Below are positions 40,841 through 51,533 of a DNA stretch of 64,000 bases, in pieces (the stretch's first letter is position 1; each line of letters starts with the position of its first letter). Source of the DNA: Endotrypanum monterogeii (taxonomy: Eukaryota; Euglenozoa; Kinetoplastea; Trypanosomatida; Trypanosomatidae); NCBI GenBank assembly GCA_000333855.2, contig CM007325.1, forward strand, positions 223,795-287,794. Reading direction: 5' to 3'. Both the position numbers and the translations under genes were made by a program. The notes below the pieces were generated by a model that saw only the letters and a program-made list of their open reading frames with translations, was not told the DNA's origin and made no database searches.

Positions 40841-41125
40841 CTAGTGGATACCGCAGTTCCGAAAGTACAACACCGACCCACCCTCTGAACCTCTCCATTC
40901 CCCTCCCCCCTCCCCTCAACCAATTGCGATCGACCACATCCATCCATCCATCACACACATATATTGCACAGATCGTCACAAAAGCGCAACTTCATATCTA
41001 TCTACATAGATAGGTATAGATTATATAACTCTCTCTCTCTCTTTTATTTTTCTCATTCTCAGTCGAGCGCAGGCATTGTGTCAGACGAACATCGATTGGG
41101 GAGCTCCTCCGACGTCATCGCTGCG
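40483..41125. other. Intergenic region with (TG)n and a small palindrome
   Basis: 643 bp. It contains (TG)n at about 40808-40838 and an inverted repeat CTATCTA-CA-TAGATAG at 40998-41013. It ends in a CT-rich tract (41031-41060) leading to the TYW1 acceptor. No gene seen. Confidence 0.8.
41061..41062 (+). promoter_or_regulatory. Spliced-leader acceptor for TYW1
   Basis: (CT)n followed by a T-rich stretch ends in TCTCAG at 41057-41062. The 63-nt leader has no ATG before 41126, supporting the chosen start over the longer open frame that begins at TTG. Confidence 0.7.
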
Positions 41126-43573
41126 ATGATCGCCTTTCTATTGCAGATCCTTGTCAGCTTCGGGCTGCCACTTGTGGCGTTTCTCCTATACAATCATCTC
41201 GCCGATGCCGCCCACACACGCCGCAAGGTCGGCGCCAGCGATGCCTCAGAGCTAGACAGCACCGAAACGTTCTCCCAAGAAGTACAGCGAAAACTAGAAG
41301 AGGTGGATGTCGCCCCTACGCCTCCTGTTGCAGCTCCGGCACCGGTGGCCCCTTCGACCCCGCTGGCTGTGCAAGAAACATCGCCAGCAGCTGAAATCCT
41401 TATCGCTTACGCGACGCAATCTCAGAACTCCCTGGCGTTGGCGCACAAGCTTTTCTCCCTTATTACGGCGCAGCTGGAAACATCTCCGCCTCCTTCTGGA
41501 GGTGCAGTCCGCCCCGCTGTTCGCGTGATGGAGATGCGTGAAGAGGACGACGCTAACGGCACCGCGTCAGGCGCCGAAGCCGCCACGGTGCGGCTAGGCA
41601 AAAAGAATGTGTGCCGTGTCGACACGTTGCTGGAGCAGAACCAGTACTCATTGGTCATCTTCATTGTCAGCACCTACACGGACGGCGTGGCGCCGCCGCG
41701 GTCTCAGGCATTCGAGGCGATACTGAAGGACGCCTTCGAGGACCACCGCGTCCCGCGCAACACACTTTCCCGAAAACGCTTTGCAGTATTCGGTCTCGGT
41801 GACATCGCCTACGGCGAGAAGCGCTTCAATGTGTTCGCGAAGAACCTCCATGACTGGTGCCGCGGCCTCGGCGCACCGCCGTTCGTGGTTCCACCGGTGT
41901 ACGCAACGGAGGCGAAGACACAGTCGCTGTTTCGCATCTTCTCAACAACGCTCCTGAAGTGGCTGAGCCGTGCCACGTTCGCCGCAGACGGCACCGTGAC
42001 GGTGAGGAAGAAGTCTGAGATGGCGGCCGCGGGACTTGTGACCGCCAGTGCCTCCCTGGGTGTGCGTACTCGCATAGCCGATGGAGCCGCGGCCACAACA
42101 GCAAATACCTCTGCCACGTCCAACGAGACTGGGGCAACGTGCGGGAAAGAAGGCGGGTCGTGTTCCTGTCAGGCATCCTCGATGCCCAGCAATATGGCGG
42201 CCAACGGAAGCGACGACGAGGACAGCGACGACGATGCCAACGCGGAGAACGAAGACATGGACGACGTTGAAGATCTCGTGTGGGACGGCACCGACGACGC
42301 CAATTTCGATGTCAACAAGGACCCAAGTGAGCTACCCGAGCTTCTCTATCCTAAGCTGCGCCAGAGTCTGGAGAAGCAGGGGTATCGCCTCGTTGGCTCC
42401 CACTCGGGTGTGAAGCTGTGCCGATGGACCAAGTCTATGCTACGCGGCCGGGGAGGGTGTTATAAGCATACCTTCTATAACATCAACTCCTCCCAGTGCA
42501 TGGAAATGACGCCGAGCTTGGCGTGTGCGAATAAGTGTGTCTTCTGCTGGCGCCATCACACAAACCCCGTCTCGCGTCATTTCCGGTGGAAGCAAGACCC
42601 ACCGGAGCTACTCATCGCGCAGGGGATGGCGGGGCACTATCAAATGATCAAACAGATGCGCGGAGTCCCTGGGGTGACGCCGGAAAGACTCGCCACCGCA
42701 ATGAACATCCGACACTGCGCGCTGTCCCTCGTAGGCGAGCCGATCATGTACCCGCAGATCAATGGCTTCTGCGACTTGCTGCATCAGCACCACATCTCCT
42801 CCTTCATGGTGACCAACGCACAGTTCCCCGAGCAGCTGAGGGATCTGAAGCCAGTCGTTCAGCTCTACCTGTCCATCGACGCCCCGACACCAGAGGAGCT
42901 GAAACGAATCGACCGGCCACTTTTCGAGGACTACTGGGATCGCTGCCTGAGCTGTGTGAAGGAACTCGCAAAGAAGCCGCAGCGAACGGTGTTCCGCCTC
43001 ACGCTGGTGAACCAGTACAACACAGAAAACGTGAAGGCGTACGCCGACCTTGTCGACATGGGGAAGCCTGACTTCATCGAGGTGAAGGGTGTGACGTACT
43101 GCGGCACAAGTCCGAGCAGCACCCTCAACATGAAGGACAACGTGCCGCGGCATGATGAAGTGATTAGATTCTGTAAAGACATTTGCGCAGAGATGGCGCG
43201 CCGGCAGCCACACTACCGCACCCCGCAGATGCATGAGCAAGTGGGAGATGGTGACAGCGACGACGACGCGATCGTGATCCCGGTCGAGGAGCGCGATCGC
43301 CCGTACCACGTGGCGTGCGAACACGAGCACAGCTGCTGCGTCCTTATCGCACTCGATAAATTCTACTTCGATGGCCGCTGGCACACCTGGATCGACTATG
43401 AAATGTTTTATGAACTGATCGAGTCGGGGCGCACTGACTTCACATCGCTGGACTACGCCGCCACAACACCGACCTGGGCAACATACAACTCGAAAGAAAA
43501 GGGATTCGATCCAGAGCAGACACGCGTCGTCCGCAAAAACGCGCGACCGACTATTGTGACGGCTAGCTGCTAG
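41126..43573 (+). CDS. TYW1: tRNA 4-demethylwyosine synthase TYW1 (flavodoxin + radical SAM)
   Basis: An 815-residue enzyme that makes the tricyclic 4-demethylwyosine base from N1-methylguanosine 37 of tRNA-Phe, the second step of wybutosine synthesis. Residues 1-22 form a hydrophobic segment (FLLQILVSFGLPLVAFLLY), consistent with an ER membrane anchor. A flavodoxin-like FMN domain follows at about 90-285 (ILIAYATQSQNSLALAHKL; STYTDGVAPP). After an acidic linker at about 357-395 comes the radical-SAM domain with C467xxxC471xxC474 in CANKCVFCWRHHTNPV, the TYW1 signature; these Cys bind the SAM [4Fe-4S] cluster. The KEKGFDPEQTR block near the C-terminus is also characteristic. The domain order and length match eukaryotic TYW1, whereas archaeal forms lack the flavodoxin half. 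An antisense open frame over this gene is a shadow. Confidence 0.96.
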   Translation: MIAFLLQILVSFGLPLVAFLLYNHLADAAHTRRKVGASDASELDSTETFSQEVQRKLEEVDVAPTPPVAAPAPVAPSTPLAVQETSPAAEILIAYATQSQNSLALAHKLFSLITAQLETSPPPSGGAVRPAVRVMEMREEDDANGTASGAEAATVRLGKKNVCRVDTLLEQNQYSLVIFIVSTYTDGVAPPRSQAFEAILKDAFEDHRVPRNTLSRKRFAVFGLGDIAYGEKRFNVFAKNLHDWCRGLGAPPFVVPPVYATEAKTQSLFRIFSTTLLKWLSRATFAADGTVTVRKKSEMAAAGLVTASASLGVRTRIADGAAATTANTSATSNETGATCGKEGGSCSCQASSMPSNMAANGSDDEDSDDDANAENEDMDDVEDLVWDGTDDANFDVNKDPSELPELLYPKLRQSLEKQGYRLVGSHSGVKLCRWTKSMLRGRGGCYKHTFYNINSSQCMEMTPSLACANKCVFCWRHHTNPVSRHFRWKQDPPELLIAQGMAGHYQMIKQMRGVPGVTPERLATAMNIRHCALSLVGEPIMYPQINGFCDLLHQHHISSFMVTNAQFPEQLRDLKPVVQLYLSIDAPTPEELKRIDRPLFEDYWDRCLSCVKELAKKPQRTVFRLTLVNQYNTENVKAYADLVDMGKPDFIEVKGVTYCGTSPSSTLNMKDNVPRHDEVIRFCKDICAEMARRQPHYRTPQMHEQVGDGDSDDDAIVIPVEERDRPYHVACEHEHSCCVLIALDKFYFDGRWHTWIDYEMFYELIESGRTDFTSLDYAATTPTWATYNSKEKGFDPEQTRVVRKNARPTIVTASC

Positions 43574-43950
43574 TTGCAGACTGCGGGTTGTGCGAGAGGG
43601 GGTCACACAAAAGGAGGAAGTGGTGGGCGTGCGTGTTCGTGCGTCATACCTAGCCATGGCAACAGTGGTCTCCACCTTCTTCATCCACCAGCAGCCCCCA
43701 CCCCTGTGTGTGTGTGTGTGTGTGTCTGCTACAGCGCCCCGTGGCTCCACCGCGGTAAATATTGTCTGTGAGTCGCCTAACTCATCTAAAAAAAAAAATA
43801 AACGACTTTCGCGATCGCTGGTTGTTTGCCTCCTAAAGACACGCATAAGGACATGGAAGGATCGAAGGTTAAAAGGCGTCCGATCTCTCCTCTCACTCAC
43901 TCAAAAGTACGTCCCTGAAGCTAGGAAAGAAGATTTATATTTATATATAC

Positions 43951-43986
<36 letters not shown>

Positions 43987-44876
43987 AGTAAACACCTGTT
44001 GTTGCTGTTGTTGATCATAATATATATATATATATATATTTTTTTTTTATGTTCAGGTACTCGTCTATAACGAGATCGCCGCTGCAACACGTATTTCGAT
44101 AAGGTGCACGCACACGCATACGCATACGCCGCGATCCTTCTGCCCTCTTCAAGTGCCGCGCAGCTCCCTCCGCACCCGAACCCCGCACCTGCATGCTTTG
44201 ATCAGTGACTCTTAAATATATATCTTAGTTTTTATGTAAACATATATATATATATATATATATATATGAGACTACCCTACACGCACGACGCAGAGAAAGA
44301 CGGGGGGAGGGGAAAGAGGTCGAGGAGGCCCTCCTTCACCTCGAAAAAAAAACAGAAAACCCGGAACGGGAGTTCCGAACAAGAAAAAAAAGAAGGGAGC
44401 GCACCGACGCGAATAGGGCTAGTGACAGCGCACGCACGCCCCCCCCTCCCTCCTCCTCCTCCTCCTCCTCCTCACCCCCTTTGATGCCACGCACATACGC
44501 ACAAACACGCAACGAGATAAGGCTCATATCGACATATTTTTCATGTACTACTGCTCTTCCTTCCTCCTCGTCACCATATCTATCATATCGACTAAAGGTA
44601 TCCCCCCCACACACACACGCACACGCAGCAGCAGCAGCAGCAGCAGCAATCATCTTTCTGAAGGAGTGAGCCGACATTTTCTGACACCCCCGTTCTTATT
44701 TTTCTATCAGTCGGTGTGTGGGGCGGCAATCCCGTGCCTTCATCACTTGTGTCACACCCGAGGGAGAGGGGGAGAGATCCAAACCGGTGTGTGCGGAAGT
44801 GGGTGAGTGCGTTACACTACTACCTGCCTCACACCTCCGGTTATCAAAGCACATAGCCCACAGCAGCACCTACGTC
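43574..44876. other. Intergenic region, no gene seen
   Basis: 1.3 kb with (GT)n at 43706-43725, (TA)n at about 43957-43981, 44020-44039 and 44243-44267, a CTC trinucleotide run near 44450-44473, and an AGC run at 44627-44647. The last part is the kinesin leader after the acceptor at 44709-44710. Confidence 0.75.
44709..44710 (+). promoter_or_regulatory. Spliced-leader acceptor for the kinesin gene
   Basis: CCCCCGTTCTTATTTTTCTATCAG: a textbook pyrimidine tract followed by CAG at 44708-44710. The 166-nt leader has no ATG before 44877. Confidence 0.7.
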
Positions 44877-47800
44877 ATGAAACAACAGACGGACCTACCC
44901 TCGCCCACCTCGCAGCAGACGACTGAGAACATTCCCTCGCTTACTGTTGTATCTGCTGAGTCCATCGAGTCGTCGCTTTCTTCTTCGAAGAATGGTTCAC
45001 CAGCGGACACCCTCCCTCCCGTGAAAACCAGCGATGGCCGCTGCGAGGGTGAGTCGGACAACTCAGAAAATGCGACCGGCACCTCCAAAAGGGGCACAAC
45101 ACTATCCTCACACGTCTTCTTGCACGAGGTGCCGTCGTCGATGAGAACCACTGACCGCATACCCGCTAACGCGTCATCACAGTCGCGAAGATCGCAACAG
45201 TCACCCGGGCTGATGATATCCGCAAGCAGCCGCGGCACTGCGGTACAGAAGCACCTCGCCCACACCCCACAGCAGCAGGCCCGAATCCCGGGAAGTCGTG
45301 CGCAGGTCGGACATCCCCTTGTGATCTCGCCAACCGCACATTCCACTGTCACCACTCCATCCCTGAGGACCCCTCAAGACTCCGACGTGAAAGAGCAGTG
45401 CTCGGGGGATCAAATGTCTCTGTCGTACCACGACGACGGCGAGGAGAAAATGGATGGCAGCGGCGCGGATGCTGGCACGGCTCATTTGCTGCGGGGGCAG
45501 TCGGAGGTGGCTGAGGGGGGAACCGCTCAGCGGCAGCCAAATAACGAGGCAGTGAACTTGGAGGACGTCTCATGCGGCGTTGATCGACAGACAGACGCGC
45601 ATGACGATGCCGGTGTTGCTGATGGTCGCCGGAGAAGCATACACAACCACACCCCTTTAATGCAGTCGCCTCCAGAAGATGGTGTCGACAGCCCAGCCGC
45701 CCGCGAAATGTGCTCGGCGACACCTCCGCTAAACAAGGGTGTACCAGCAAGGTGCGGCAGTGACGACGTGGCCGACAGAAGCAGGAGCATGTTCGTGGCG
45801 GTGCGTGTGCGCCCACGAGCATCGTCGCTGGCCCTGGATACAGTGTCCCATAGCCCAGAGCTCTATCGCTCAAGCGAATTTCGCCGCGGCATGAGGGTCC
45901 AACCCGCCCAGGCGCGCTACCTGGCGAACAACAGCATCACCGGGCAGATGGCTACGATGCGCAGGCAGCCATATCTGAGTCCACAAGCCTCGGTGCAACT
46001 GCCAATCAAAAGTGAGTTCGGCGACAGTGATGGCAACATCAATACAGAGGAAGACAGCTGCATCCAAGTCTCACTGGCAGGCAGCTCCGTCAGCTGCACC
46101 GTCGGTGCACCAGCGAAGGCGCCGTGGGGCGCGAGTATGACCGAGACGTCCGTGACGAGCGGCTCTGTGGTGGGACAACGAACCCCCGCGCGTCGCTTCT
46201 ACTTTGATCACGTCTTCGACGACCGCGCGACGCAGGTGGATATCATGGAAACCATCGGCAAGCCCGCGGTGGCGCGGGTGCTTGAGGGCTACAACGGCAC
46301 CGTCATGTGCTACGGACAAAGCGGTAGCGGCAAAACCCATACCATCGCGGGACCGCACGGAGGAGCTATCTCCAAAAAAGCTCTGCGGTGGCTGGCGTCA
46401 CAGACCGGGGCGACCGAAAGATTTGAGGGTGACGTCGACGACGACGTCGACGATGATGATGATGATGATCATGACAATGAAGAAAATCTCATGCACGTCG
46501 CAGATAATATTGGGCTCCTTCCCCGAATGCTCCATCGCCTGTTCCTCGAGCTGGAGGCACTGCACAGTGGCGGCGGCCGACACCCTGAGGAGTCTGCGGC
46601 AGTACTGAAGTCATCCTGGCAGGTCACCCTCAGCGCCCTCGAACTGTACAACGAGGATTTATGCGATCTACTGCCTGGCGACCTTCGTAGACGGGAGATG
46701 CCTGAAAAGGCGGCCACCTCCCCATCAGTCGCAGCCCACGGGCACCACCCCCGCGGGGCCGCCCCAACCGCTACCCCCGCTGCGAAGGCGGCGGCCACGC
46801 TTCATGATGATGGCGAGGGTAGCCCCTACAAAGCCAGGAAGACCGCTGCGGTGCGACCAGTGCGCGTTCTCGAGGAGGACATCGGCCTCGGCGAGGGAAG
46901 GTGCGGTGGCGACGAGAGTGAGCCCGAGGCATCACGACCGACCGTCAAGGTGCAAGAGAGCGATGTCGCAACGGGGTCGACCATCAGGCAGCGGCGCAGT
47001 CAGTCATGTACCTCTCCGTCGCCGTCGCCGTCGCCCGTGTCCGTGAAAATAAGTCGATCGCATCGCTACAGAGCCCAGTCTCGAATATCCGCTGCGAATG
47101 GAGCCCCCAGCACCAGGAAAAGCGATCCAGCCGCGGGATCGGTCAAAACAGCGTCGCTGAAGTGGAGCGCACAGACCACCGCACTACAGGGAGCGGTAGC
47201 CCTCAGAATTCGACAAGAGGCAGCACACCACACGACATCACCCCAGTCAGGTCGGCCCTCCCGTCGTCAGTCCACCCGAAACGCAGGTAGTGAGGCCGTG
47301 TATATCGAAGGTCTGCGCGAGCACCAAGTGCACGACCTCCAGGAAGCGATGGAAGCAGTTCGCCTGGCATTGAAGCATCGGCGTCTGGGCAGCACAGCCC
47401 TGAACAAAAGCAGTAGTCGCTCTCATACATTCTTCTTTGTACGTGTGGAACAGCGCGAGCATCGCTCACTCGACGAGGCGAGAATTATCTCCTCCACCCG
47501 CCGCTCCACGCTGACCATCGTTGATCTTGCGGGTTCAGAGCGGGTCAGTCACACAGGTGCGCACGGTCTGCAACTCAAAGAGGCCCAAAACATCAATCGG
47601 TCACTCTCTGCACTCGGAAACGTGATGCGCCAGCTAAGCTCCGCGGCTGTCGGATCTCTGTCGAACCCCATGATGCCCTCCTCCGAACACGCGGCGGCAC
47701 CACCGACAGGCCCTACAGCAGACCCCTACATCCCATACCGAGACAACAAGCTCACCCACATCCTGCAGAGCAACCTAGGCGGCAACACCATAACATTCCT

Positions 47801-50228
47801 GCTGTGCAACGTATCGCCTGACCCGCGTGATGCACAGGAAACCATGTCGACGCTGCGGTTTGCAAAATTCGCAAAAACTGTAAAGAACCGCGTTAAGCCA
47901 AACGAATCAGACTCGTGCACGACAGACGCCCAAGCGGCAGCTCTGGCGCTCGCAAAAATACAGCAGCTTGCTGGTGACGTCACAGCCGCCCAGAACCGCC
48001 TGCGGCAACTCGCGGCGTACACGTGGTGGCTCGAGGGCCACCTGGGCTACTTCGCTGCCGCGATGTTCCAACAGCAGCAGTCCTCCGGCGCACTCGCCAC
48101 GAGAGCAGTGATTGGTGCCAACCTCTCACCGTCCCACTCGCTTGTTAGCGGCAGTGTTTGCGATCTCCTGCCAGAGGGTCACAGAAGCTCCCGTGTGATG
48201 AGCAACAAAAAGGATGTCGCGCCCCGGAACGGCGGCAGCGAAGACCCCAGAAACCTCGAGCCGCCAATGACTCTGGAGCGCGGCGTCGAAAACAGGGAAC
48301 ATCTGCTCGCTGCAGAGGCACAGGGGAACCGATCTGGGCCCGCAGACGCCGTCACGCCTGCGTCACCGGAGTGGTGGCAACTCTCACCGCGGCCACCAAA
48401 CTCGGCGGCTCGGGCCGACGCGGACGAGGGTGCTGGCGACACAGCGAAGGGAGACAACATGCACTGGAACAGCGACTTCGCCGGCGCCCTCCTTTCCCCT
48501 ACCCACCCCATCACGCAGAGGCGCATGGAGTTACAACGCAAACTGATCACCGCCGCCGCCGCCGCCGCCGCCAATGCCACCGTCAGTGTCGGCACTGCAA
48601 CGGAAACATCAACGTCGAGTCTGCGACCGACCTCCGGTATTTCTTTGATGGCGCTTCCGTACAGCGTCGCCACGTTGCCCACACTCTGTTCCGCAGACTT
48701 TGCAGTCGGTGAAGAGAAGTCTACCACGCCGGCGGGAGTTGTCGAGGAGACAGACGCACGACACAAACTCCTATCGGTGAGTCACGGGCCACTGACTGGC
48801 AACTCTCTTGTTGGGAGAACCCTCCGTAGCAACGCTGGAGGCGATAACGTGAAGGCAACTGACAGTACCACCTACGGAGGTGACAGCTGTGTGATGTCGG
48901 CAGACCCCACAACGGTGGCCATGGGAGCCGGCGTCCCTCTCGGCCCCGAGTCACAGTGGGAGCACCAGCATCCTCTACCACCGCCACTGTTATCGCCCGT
49001 GACGAGGCAAAACCAACCGCCGCCTGAGTCCTCCACAGGGAACGTCCCAACCGTCAGTTCGGGACCTCAGTCTGCGCCGTCCGTGTCTGAGGCCCAACTA
49101 GTGGAGCTGGAGAAAACAAATCTGTTGCTGCGGCTTCGCCTTGCCGAGTTGCAGCGGCTTTTACGGGGAGAAGGGGGAGGAAGCAACGCATACGTCACGA
49201 AGGGCTACCGATCAACTCACGGGTCACCGTCAACGAGGAGGGGGGTAACGCAGGACTTCCCGGAAGAGCTCTCTGGCAGGGCGTCGTCCGTGGCCACAGC
49301 ATCCGCGCCCCCGTCTGTCGACTCGATGCCGTGGCCTCCTCACTACTCCCCCGTGTCGGCCGATGTCTCCCTCGAAGTCTTCCTTGCGCGCTTTGGCTTT
49401 GCCGCAATGGACCCCTCGGGAACATCTGGCGCGGACGTGACGCCACCGCGCCGCACCTTAATGAATTATCAGCCCCGCGTACTCTCCCCGAGTTTGCAGG
49501 TTTCTCAGGGCACAAGTCCTCAGCAGTTGACCCCAATCGACGAGAGGCAGGGCAATGCACAGCGCCACCGAATAGCGGGACAAGGCGCGTTCACAACATT
49601 GTCGCCCAGCGGTGTCGAGGGTGCGCACCGAGACAGCGCCGCTCTCGACCGGCAAATCAAAACCATCGACGTCCCTGGGTCCTCGAGCAGTACTCCGCCC
49701 ACCCATTACACATTGGTGGCCCCGATATCGTCCGGAAAAAGTTATGCCGGCAGCGACGCGGACTGTGCCTCCTCGCTCACCGCCTCAGTGATGAGCTCTG
49801 CGCCTCCGCTGTGGACGCCACATTCAAAGCGAGGCGATCCTCTCTTTACAGTGCTCGACTACCCACCGTCGTTCCTCACTTCGGCGCGCGACTTCGACGA
49901 GACCGCCAAGAGGGCACGCGCCGCGGTACACGATCGACGGGGGCTACAAGGTGACACGTCACCACATGAGTTGGGCATCGCTAGCAGCGATGCGGAAATG
50001 TTTCTCGCATCTCTCTCTACAGACTCCCTGCATGAGCACCCCAGCTCCTCAGCCCCTGGCAGCCGCGAAGAACAGCAGGGACTCCTAGAGCGCATCCGCA
50101 CCACCTTCGCGACGGTGCGTGCATTTCGAAAAAAGAAGGACTTCAGTGAATTGAAGAATGGAGACGTCCTCTCCGTCGGATCGCTGCCCACGAGCACCAC
50201 AGCCGATGATGTCGATGGTTATGAATGA
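44877..50228 (+). CDS. Kinesin-like protein with large motor-domain insertions
   Basis: A 1783-residue protein. Residues 1-300 are disordered. The motor begins with MFVAVRVRPR at 305, has the ATP-binding P-loop GQSGSGKT at 480-487, switch I NKSSSRSH at 843-850 and switch II DLAGSE at 883-888, then the YIPYRDNKLTHILQ helix, and ends near 1010 (FAKTVKNRVKPNE). The motor is about 705 residues against the usual 340 or so. Extra sequence lies between the first strand and the P-loop (about 100 residues), in an Asp-rich stretch soon after the P-loop (46420-46480), and in a basic Ser-rich block of about 180 residues between YNEDLCDLLPG and the VYIEGL strand. All nucleotide and microtubule-binding signatures are kept, so it should be an active motor. 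A Leu/Glu coiled coil at about 1404-1432 and a long disordered tail follow. N-terminal-type motor; I cannot assign a kinesin class. Confidence 0.94.
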   Translation: MKQQTDLPSPTSQQTTENIPSLTVVSAESIESSLSSSKNGSPADTLPPVKTSDGRCEGESDNSENATGTSKRGTTLSSHVFLHEVPSSMRTTDRIPANASSQSRRSQQSPGLMISASSRGTAVQKHLAHTPQQQARIPGSRAQVGHPLVISPTAHSTVTTPSLRTPQDSDVKEQCSGDQMSLSYHDDGEEKMDGSGADAGTAHLLRGQSEVAEGGTAQRQPNNEAVNLEDVSCGVDRQTDAHDDAGVADGRRRSIHNHTPLMQSPPEDGVDSPAAREMCSATPPLNKGVPARCGSDDVADRSRSMFVAVRVRPRASSLALDTVSHSPELYRSSEFRRGMRVQPAQARYLANNSITGQMATMRRQPYLSPQASVQLPIKSEFGDSDGNINTEEDSCIQVSLAGSSVSCTVGAPAKAPWGASMTETSVTSGSVVGQRTPARRFYFDHVFDDRATQVDIMETIGKPAVARVLEGYNGTVMCYGQSGSGKTHTIAGPHGGAISKKALRWLASQTGATERFEGDVDDDVDDDDDDDHDNEENLMHVADNIGLLPRMLHRLFLELEALHSGGGRHPEESAAVLKSSWQVTLSALELYNEDLCDLLPGDLRRREMPEKAATSPSVAAHGHHPRGAAPTATPAAKAAATLHDDGEGSPYKARKTAAVRPVRVLEEDIGLGEGRCGGDESEPEASRPTVKVQESDVATGSTIRQRRSQSCTSPSPSPSPVSVKISRSHRYRAQSRISAANGAPSTRKSDPAAGSVKTASLKWSAQTTALQGAVALRIRQEAAHHTTSPQSGRPSRRQSTRNAGSEAVYIEGLREHQVHDLQEAMEAVRLALKHRRLGSTALNKSSSRSHTFFFVRVEQREHRSLDEARIISSTRRSTLTIVDLAGSERVSHTGAHGLQLKEAQNINRSLSALGNVMRQLSSAAVGSLSNPMMPSSEHAAAPPTGPTADPYIPYRDNKLTHILQSNLGGNTITFLLCNVSPDPRDAQETMSTLRFAKFAKTVKNRVKPNESDSCTTDAQAAALALAKIQQLAGDVTAAQNRLRQLAAYTWWLEGHLGYFAAAMFQQQQSSGALATRAVIGANLSPSHSLVSGSVCDLLPEGHRSSRVMSNKKDVAPRNGGSEDPRNLEPPMTLERGVENREHLLAAEAQGNRSGPADAVTPASPEWWQLSPRPPNSAARADADEGAGDTAKGDNMHWNSDFAGALLSPTHPITQRRMELQRKLITAAAAAAANATVSVGTATETSTSSLRPTSGISLMALPYSVATLPTLCSADFAVGEEKSTTPAGVVEETDARHKLLSVSHGPLTGNSLVGRTLRSNAGGDNVKATDSTTYGGDSCVMSADPTTVAMGAGVPLGPESQWEHQHPLPPPLLSPVTRQNQPPPESSTGNVPTVSSGPQSAPSVSEAQLVELEKTNLLLRLRLAELQRLLRGEGGGSNAYVTKGYRSTHGSPSTRRGVTQDFPEELSGRASSVATASAPPSVDSMPWPPHYSPVSADVSLEVFLARFGFAAMDPSGTSGADVTPPRRTLMNYQPRVLSPSLQVSQGTSPQQLTPIDERQGNAQRHRIAGQGAFTTLSPSGVEGAHRDSAALDRQIKTIDVPGSSSSTPPTHYTLVAPISSGKSYAGSDADCASSLTASVMSSAPPLWTPHSKRGDPLFTVLDYPPSFLTSARDFDETAKRARAAVHDRRGLQGDTSPHELGIASSDAEMFLASLSTDSLHEHPSSSAPGSREEQQGLLERIRTTFATVRAFRKKKDFSELKNGDVLSVGSLPTSTTADDVDGYE

Positions 50229-50872
50229 AAGCTCGACTCCACGCGCCGGGGTGGCGAGGGGGGGGGCATTACATCCACCACCGCGACTACGACGGCGCTG
50301 AGGTGTGGACGCGGCCCTCATCATCATACGACTATAGGAGGTGACGTCAGCTCTTCGACTTCCTCTACCTCCCCCCTCTTTTCTTACTTCCCATCTCATC
50401 TCATCCTTCCCTCAATCCCTGGTGCGCATGTTTATGTATACCCTGGTGCTATGAAGCGTAGGGAACAGGGGAGTCAGGTGCTTCTTATCCCTCCCGCTGC
50501 CCACCCTCGACACAATGGGCGTTCACCGCCACAACTACCACCGCCCCTCCTCCTTCTGCACACCCGCACCAACAGACACGCACGCGTTATTACACCGTGT
50601 CTTTTTTTTTTTTTCTATCGCTTTTTTTTTTTTTTCCGATGTTTAGTTGCGACGATCCTCCCCGGTGTACCACCGATGAGAGTGAACTCACGAAAAGGGA
50701 GGGAGGGGTTGGAGCAACGCGGCTCTGGTAGTTGGCGGCGACGCGAGCTCGCTATTCCGCGACCCCACCCACCCCTCACACACGCGCCGGCAGTCGCTAA
50801 TCTTTCCCATCCTCGTCCTTCACACCTCTTTCTTGCATCATGTACTCCTTCGGGGGGGGGAGGGAGGGGAGG

Positions 50873-50873
<1 letters not shown>

Positions 50874-50916
<43 letters not shown>

Positions 50917-50987
50917 NNNNNNNNNNNNNNNNNNNNNNNNNNNNNNNNNNNNNNNNNNNNNNNNNNNNNNNNNNNNNNNNNNNNNNN

Positions 50988-51019
<32 letters not shown>
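50874..51019. repeat. (TA)n microsatellite interrupted by unknown bases
   Basis: Alternating TA on both sides of a run of Ns. The repeat probably continues through the gap and defeated assembly; its true length is unknown. Confidence 0.9.
50917..50987. other. Assembly gap (71 Ns)
   Basis: 71 consecutive Ns flanked by TA repeat on both sides. The gap is intergenic and breaks no credible gene. Confidence 0.99.
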
Positions 51020-51022
<3 letters not shown>

Positions 51023-51493
51023 TATTTATTTATATATGTTTACATTACTCGTGAATAGGCTTTTTTTTTTTTTACTTAATGGGGGCGAAGGGTGGGGGGG
51101 GATGTGGGTCAGTTTCATTGTCGCTCTTTGGTGGTGATTTGATGTTCTATTAATATCTGGGCTTCGCTTCACGTGCGTGCACTCTGCCGCGCCACCTCCC
51201 TTCGTATCCTCGACTCTGAAACGGAGTGATGACCCGTCAAGTGCCGAAAATCATACGTACAGCGTGCTCTGTATGTGTGTGTGTGTGTGTGTGTGTGTGC
51301 GCACGCGTCACTTACCTGCAACAACAGCAATCCAATACTCCGCATGAATATGCGACAGAAGAATCCTTTCTCCTCTGCACAGTGGACTACGACGAGAAAT
51401 GTATAAAAACAGTACGCCCGGCGTGTTGCTCTCGTTCGCCCCTCTCCTACGGCTCCATCCCTCTCCTTCCTCCCCCCTTTCGCGTTGCAATGT

Positions 51494-51495
51494 AG
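51494..51495 (+). promoter_or_regulatory. Candidate spliced-leader acceptor
   Basis: AG after a long C/T tract (about 51430-51482). It lies just 3' of an ATG-TAG minimal ORF at 51490, which would therefore be excluded from the mRNA, leaving a 38-nt leader to 51534. Confidence 0.55.
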
Positions 51496-51533
51496 TTCTC
51501 TATCAAGATCATACATAGATATTTGCGCTCGTC

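Larger units (their letters stand above)
50229..51533. other. Intergenic region holding an assembly gap
   Basis: 1.3 kb without a gene. It includes C- and T-runs (near 50600 and 50625), a G-rich run at about 50851-50872, the interrupted (TA)n tract and N-gap, T-run near 51060, and (GT)n at about 51273-51299. It ends in a C/T tract at about 51430-51482. Confidence 0.75.

Noticed and set aside
42608..43900. 430-codon open frame on the minus strand
   Set aside because: It lies antisense to the conserved radical-SAM half of TYW1 and has no recognisable domain. GC-rich coding DNA leaves long antisense shadows.
50917..50987. Open frames reading through the N-run
   Set aside because: They consist of unknown residues flanked by IYIYIY from (TA)n and are artefacts.
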